The position numbers and the translations under genes were made by a program. A stretch of DNA of 8,477 nucleotides from JAIXWP01 sp044371755 (GTDB lineage: Bacteria > Bacteroidota > Bacteroidia > Flavobacteriales_D > Sanyastnellaceae): positions 1 through 8,477 of the forward strand of contig JBILSZ010000112.1 of assembly GCA_044371755.1 (NCBI GenBank). The letters are read 5' to 3'. Below, in pieces: positions 6,837 through 8,477 of the stretch. The notes under the pieces are model-generated. The model was not told where the DNA came from. It was given only the letters and a program-made list of their open reading frames with translations, and did not search any database. The stretch's first letter is position 1. The number at the start of each line of letters is the position of its first letter.

Positions 6837-7814
6837 ATGAAAAAAAGTTTATTCTGTCTTTTCGCTGTCCTCACTGTCTCCACCCAGTTGTTGGCGCAAG
6901 ATCCTGAGTTTACTCAGTTTTACGCCAATCCCCTTTATCTCAACCCAGCGTTTGCCGGAACGGCACGTTGTCCGCGCCTCGTAATGAACTATCGCAACCA
7001 ATGGCCTTCGCTATCCGGTTCTTTCGTCACTACCAGTGCGAGCTACGACCAACACGTTGAGACGATTCAAGGCGGATTAGGTCTTATTGTAATGAACGAT
7101 AGAGCTGCTCAAAGTACACTGAGCACTACTACTTTCAGTGGAATTTACTCGTATCAACAACCAATTACAAGAAAATTCTCCATCAAAGCAGGTTTCCAAG
7201 CCACTTACTTTCAAAAGTCATTGGATTGGAGCAAACTTACTTTTGGCGATATGATTGATCCTCGCAAAGGATTCATCTACGAAACCAATGATATTCCTCG
7301 TGGTGGCAACATTAAAAATGTTGACTTCAGTGCGGGCATCCTCGGCTTTAGCGATGTGTTGTATGGCGGTTTTGCTGTGCATCACCTCAACGAACCAAAT
7401 GAGTCTCTCATTGTTGGAACAAGCCGCTTGCCCATGAAGTTCACTGCTCACGCAGGTGCGCTCATTCCAATTCAAAAGAAAAGAAGAGATGCAGAGGCGA
7501 ATATTTCTCCAAACATCCTTTATCGCCGTCAGGGTGAGTTTCAACAGCTCAACCTCGGTATGTATGTAAACAAGGGCCCAATCGTAGCAGGGGTATGGTT
7601 CCGCGGTTTGCTCTTTGGAGAGACCTATCGCGACGCGTTCATTGCTACCATTGGTCTTCAAACAGATGTGGTGCGTTTTGGCTACAGCTACGACGTTACT
7701 ATTTCTGAATTGACACCAGCTACAGGCGGTTCACACGAAGTTTCTCTTACTATCAATTTCGATTGTAGAAAGAAAAAAACCAAGTTCCGTACAATAGCTT
7801 GTCCTTCATTCTAG
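6837..7814 (+). CDS. PorP/SprF-family T9SS outer-membrane protein
   Basis: PorP/SprF proteins are outer-membrane beta-barrels. From the family: PorP works with the PorK/PorN (GldK/GldN) periplasmic ring, while SprF-type members help export or anchor particular substrates such as adhesins. The ATG at 6837 is preferred over one at 6768 because it starts a standard signal peptide, MKKSLFCLFAV to LLA|Q (1-20); the earlier start would put 23 unrelated residues in front. The mature protein (325-residue precursor) opens with the family hallmark DPEFTQFYANPLYLNPAFAG (22-41), then NYRNQWPSL (51-59). Barrel strands continue to SLTINF (303-308). A basic tail follows, DCRKKKTKFRTIACPSF (309-325), with Cys310 and Cys322; Cys45 lies near the N-terminus. 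The gene is 51 bp before gldJ and divergent from porU. Whether this is the core PorP or a GldJ-linked paralogue cannot be settled from one window, so no symbol is given. Confidence 0.93.
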   Translation: MKKSLFCLFAVLTVSTQLLAQDPEFTQFYANPLYLNPAFAGTARCPRLVMNYRNQWPSLSGSFVTTSASYDQHVETIQGGLGLIVMNDRAAQSTLSTTTFSGIYSYQQPITRKFSIKAGFQATYFQKSLDWSKLTFGDMIDPRKGFIYETNDIPRGGNIKNVDFSAGILGFSDVLYGGFAVHHLNEPNESLIVGTSRLPMKFTAHAGALIPIQKKRRDAEANISPNILYRRQGEFQQLNLGMYVNKGPIVAGVWFRGLLFGETYRDAFIATIGLQTDVVRFGYSYDVTISELTPATGGSHEVSLTINFDCRKKKTKFRTIACPSF

Positions 7815-7844
7815 TTATAAGACTACTTTTATACCGGCATAATA

Positions 7845-7871
7845 ATCAGGAAAATCAGGAAAATCATGAAA
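7845..7871 (+). repeat. Nonamer tandem repeat carrying the gldJ ribosome binding site and start codon
   Basis: Three adjacent 9-bp units: ATCAGGAAA (7845-7853), ATCAGGAAA (7854-7862) and ATCATGAAA (7863-7871). The third differs by one G-to-T change, which makes the ATG of gldJ (7866-7868). The AGGA of the second unit is 5 bases before that ATG, a good Shine-Dalgarno position; the AGGA of the first unit is 14 bases away and is a possible spare. Confidence 0.8.
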
Positions 7872-8477
7872 TCAGTAGTAAGCAAACTTACAACCGTGGC
7901 CCTTCTAGGGGCTATTGTTGTTTTCAGCTCTTGTGAAAAATCGAACTCGGGCGCTACCGGATGGTCGTACAACGATCCGAAAAACGGTGGATTTGAACGC
8001 CCTGAGTACGTTGAGCAAGAGACAGGCCCAGGTCTGGTACTCATCGAAGGTGGTACGTTCACTATGGGTCGTGTTGAAGATGATGTCAACTTCACTTGGG
8101 ATAACATCCCTCGCCGTGTAACGGTATCTTCATTCTACATGGATGAGGTAGAGGTTACTAACCAATACTGGAGAGATTACCTCTACTGGCTTGGTATGGT
8201 ATACGGTGATTCTTATCCAGAAATCATCAATAAGGCGCTTCCAGATACTTTGGTATGGCGCGAGAAAACAGAGTATAACGAACCTTACGTGGACTATTAC
8301 CTCCGCCACCCTGCCTATAGCGACTACCCTGTAGTAGGAGTAAACTGGTTGCAGGCAAATGACTATTGTGCATGGAGAACAGACCGTGTAAACGAATTGA
8401 TCCTCATCCGTGAAGGTCTTTTGGTACACAACCCTCAAGCTCAGTCGGATGGTGACCACTTTACCACAGACGCATAT
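7866..8477 (+). CDS. gldJ: Gliding motility / T9SS lipoprotein GldJ, N-terminal part (3' end outside window)
   Basis: The frame is open to the right edge; 204 codons are visible. A lipoprotein signal ends in the lipobox FSSC with Cys23, so the protein is probably anchored in the outer membrane facing the periplasm. The part after residue 55 belongs to the formylglycine-generating-enzyme-like (FGE-sulfatase) fold shared by GldJ and GldK: GLVLIEGGTFTMG (56-68), SFYMDEVEVTN, DTLVWR, YLRHPAYSDYPVVGVNW and WRTDRVNE. I call it GldJ rather than GldK because, from memory of the Flavobacterium protein, the TGW.ND..GGF segment, EQET.PGLV, DTLVWR, YLRHPAY and WRTDRVNE are GldJ features. The porU-porV neighbours fit too, as gldJ adjoins them in Flavobacterium johnsoniae. 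GldJ is needed for gliding and for stable GldK, hence for secretion. GldK/PorK is the alternative, because PorP usually precedes PorK. The gene lies 51 bp after porP with no terminator between, so they are probably cotranscribed. Confidence 0.88.
   Translation, partial: MKSVVSKLTTVALLGAIVVFSSCEKSNSGATGWSYNDPKNGGFERPEYVEQETGPGLVLIEGGTFTMGRVEDDVNFTWDNIPRRVTVSSFYMDEVEVTNQYWRDYLYWLGMVYGDSYPEIINKALPDTLVWREKTEYNEPYVDYYLRHPAYSDYPVVGVNWLQANDYCAWRTDRVNELILIREGLLVHNPQAQSDGDHFTTDAY

Noticed and set aside
7218..7661. 147-residue minus-strand frame within the porP-family gene.
   Set aside because: It is fully opposite a clear PorP/SprF coding sequence and shows no recognisable motif; it is a shadow frame.
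7824..7831. TACTTTTA as a gldJ promoter -7 element.
   Set aside because: It has one mismatch at the important final G, and the nearest TTG is about 22 bases upstream, beyond the usual 17-19.
7817..7833. TATAA/TTATA inverted pair after porP as a terminator.
   Set aside because: The stem is five A/T pairs only, without a stable G/C core or T tract; read-through to gldJ is more likely.
7829..8459. Two minus-strand frames opposite gldJ (92 and 109 residues).
   Set aside because: The plus strand is continuously open here and encodes a lipoprotein signal and the conserved GldJ blocks; the minus frames resemble nothing.
7866..8477. Naming the lipoprotein GldK/PorK because it follows a porP-family gene.
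   Set aside because: The residue blocks (EQET.PGLV, DTLVWR, YLRHPAY, WRTDRVNE) and the porU-porV neighbours fit GldJ better. The missing 3' end keeps some doubt.

Overview
The window comes from a member of the Bacteroidota, most likely a gliding or marine flavobacterium-type lineage (Flavobacteriales, Cryomorphaceae-like; the exact rank is a guess). The evidence is a set of type IX secretion system (T9SS) and gliding-motility genes found only in this phylum (porU, porV, a porP/sprF homologue, gldJ). The promoters also contain the Bacteroidota -7 element TAnnTTTG, and ribosome binding sites are weak and A-rich. Coding density is high, and I see no tRNA, rRNA, CRISPR, phage or insertion-sequence signal. 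No stretch over 300 bases lacks a gene.

Layout. Positions 1-1038 (+) hold the end of a VTC-type polyphosphate polymerase gene, overlapping a five-helix DUF4956 membrane protein gene; this is probably a two-gene unit that enters from the left. It meets a minus-strand block tail to tail, with a 9-bp overlap of the 3' ends. The minus-strand block reads porU (T9SS sortase, from 6704), porV (outer-membrane shuttle protein), ispF (MEP isoprenoid pathway). porV and ispF share the bases TAATG, while porV also has its own promoter-like sequence. From a 132-bp divergent spacer, the plus strand carries a porP/sprF-family outer-membrane protein gene (6837-7814) and the start of gldJ (7866 to the right edge).

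How the genes work together. Known T9SS biology: substrates with a C-terminal sorting domain leave through the SprA channel, are collected by PorV, and are cleaved and attached to the surface by PorU. PorP/SprF-family barrels and GldJ/GldK lipoproteins form the outer-membrane-linked periplasmic part of the machine and connect secretion to gliding. The centre of the window is therefore a divergent secretion/gliding locus. The left pair (polyphosphate polymerase and DUF4956) and ispF are neighbours with no obvious mechanistic link to it.

I do not see a wholly undescribed system. The points most worth a second look are: the porP-gldJ pair placed head to head with porU-porV; the basic, cysteine-containing tail of PorP; a 9-bp tandem repeat that provides both the ribosome binding site and the start codon of gldJ; the corrected porU start; and the VTC-DUF4956 pair of unknown joint function.
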